Origin: Sulfuricella sp. | GTDB lineage: Bacteria > Pseudomonadota > Gammaproteobacteria > Burkholderiales > Sulfuricellaceae | Length of the DNA stretch: 7,142 nt | Reading direction: 5' to 3' | Assembly (NCBI GenBank): GCA_019911785.1 | Contig: JAIOJM010000387.1 | Coordinates: forward strand, 1-7,142 | Part shown: piece after piece, positions 6,593-7,142 of the stretch | How the letters are laid out: the number at the start of each line of letters is the position of its first letter | Numbering within the stretch: the first letter of the stretch is position 1 | Position numbers and translations under genes: made by a program | Notes under the pieces: generated by a model | What the model was told of the DNA's origin: nothing | What the model saw: the letters and a program-made list of their open reading frames with translations, nothing else | Database searches by the model: none

Positions 6593-7142
6593 CTACAACA
6601 AGATTGTCTGACGCCGGGGACTCTTGAACGCCCCCGATAAAATTGACTGACGGAGGCGTTCGGCGCGCTGGAGGTTGGCGTTGACTTGAGCTTCAGCTTC
6701 GTCAGTGAGAGAAAAGCGGAGTTCAAGTTCGTTAACAATTGCTCGTTGTTCAGCCAGCGGGGGAAATGGAACAGCTACATTTTGAAGGACATCCAGATTG
6801 ATGTTTTTCTGCGCAGTCGCAGGTGCGAATTGCTCTAAATTTTCCTTAGCAGTTCGGATAAAAAATTCGACGTATCGTGTTGTTATCGTGTCTGTGCTCA
6901 GGAAACCAACGATGCTGTCTGGAAAACAGGCATCAAATGCCAATATCCCTGTTTCAGCAATGTTTGCCGCGATGGTGATGCACAGCGTTCCAGCCGGCCA
7001 TAGCCTGCTTTGTTTAAGTCCGAAGTTGCTATAGGTCTGGCTATATTCACGTATCGTTCCCCCAGATTTCCGTACGTCGCCCGTCTGAATAAATGGGTAA
7101 GGACCGCCGTATAGCCGTTCATCATCGCGCGGACGATGTTTG
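6593..7142 (-). CDS. hsdS: Type I restriction-modification specificity subunit HsdS, 3' part (runs in from the right edge)
   Basis: HsdS gives the type I complex its DNA target through two target-recognition domains (TRDs) separated by helical spacers. The last 182 codons are here (frame from 7141). Residues 1 to about 125 form the second TRD, with the typical YPFIQTGDVRKSGG at 15-28, LWPAGTLCITIAANIAETGIL at 47-67 and FPDSIVGF at 73-80. Then follow the conserved QKNINLDVLQNVAVPFPPLAEQRAIV at 111-136 and a coiled-coil spacer to LRQSILSGAF at 163-172. The 5' end, the first TRD and the start are outside the window. The end is short: after GAF the protein reads KSPRRQTILL and stops, without the usual extra 10 or more residues. 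The in-window frame is intact. It is followed after 32 nt by the ParB-like gene, so the two are probably co-transcribed. A partner hsdM upstream, beyond 7142, is expected. Confidence 0.93.
   Translation of the reverse strand, partial: KHRPRDDERLYGGPYPFIQTGDVRKSGGTIREYSQTYSNFGLKQSRLWPAGTLCITIAANIAETGILAFDACFPDSIVGFLSTDTITTRYVEFFIRTAKENLEQFAPATAQKNINLDVLQNVAVPFPPLAEQRAIVNELELRFSLTDEAEAQVNANLQRAERLRQSILSGAFKSPRRQTILL
6598..6656. repeat. Imperfect direct repeat at the 3' end of hsdS
   Basis: 6598-6617 and 6637-6656 match at 15 of 20 positions, with a core of 10 of 11 (ATTGNCTGACG), spaced 39 bases, which is 13 codons. The two units encode RQSIL and RQTIL, so the last residues of HsdS look like a partial duplication of the preceding helix end. 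The repeat is short and may be fortuitous. Confidence 0.35.

Noticed and set aside
6616..6635. A GGGG-12-CCCC inverted repeat near the end of hsdS considered as a terminator
   Set aside because: The stem is only four pairs, lies inside the coding frame and has no following T run; the next gene is 32 nt away with a strong ribosome site.
6898..7125. A 75-codon minus-strand frame at the right edge
   Set aside because: It is an out-of-frame shadow of hsdS; the HsdS recognition-domain motifs are in the frame beginning at 7141.

Overview
The window looks like part of a bacterial defence or restriction-modification island. The organism is probably a Gram-negative proteobacterium, judged only from protein flavour and moderate-to-high GC in several genes; no marker gene fixes the taxon. 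All seven recognisable protein-coding genes lie on the minus strand and read from right to left. No tRNA, rRNA, CRISPR array, integrase or intact insertion sequence is visible.

In transcription order, the right edge (7142 to 6593) holds the last 182 codons of a type I specificity subunit, HsdS. After 32 nt comes a 471-codon gene with a ParB-like N-terminal domain, a Ser/Thr/Gly/Ala-rich linker and an alpha-helical C-terminal domain (6560-5145). After 40 nt comes a D12-class (Dam-like) adenine-N6 DNA methyltransferase (5104-4220). A 121-nt gap follows, holding a short relic of an hsdM 5' end (LWNYCNALR). Next is a GIY-YIG nuclease-family protein with a C-terminal DUF4357-like region (4098-3226). 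A 202-nt intergenic region, AT-rich on its abiEi side, probably carries the promoter of a tightly packed set: an AbiEi-type antitoxin/repressor (3023-2220), an AbiEii-type nucleotidyltransferase toxin (2215-779), and, 8 nt further on, the first 256 codons of an HsdM modification subunit (770 to beyond position 1).

The gene order is unusual. An hsdS lies upstream and an hsdM downstream, with about 5.8 kb of other defence-like genes between them. Either two type I systems flank a cargo block, or one locus was rearranged; the hsdM-like scar at 4158-4190 supports recombination. The two most interesting features are (1) the AbiEii protein, about 180 residues longer than its nucleotidyltransferase core, which carries a WYL-like domain and a terminal Cys/His zinc-binding-like motif, and (2) the ParB-like gene paired with the Dam-like methyltransferase next to a GIY-YIG nuclease-family gene, which could form an undescribed methylation-linked defence module. 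Function is inferred from family resemblance only.
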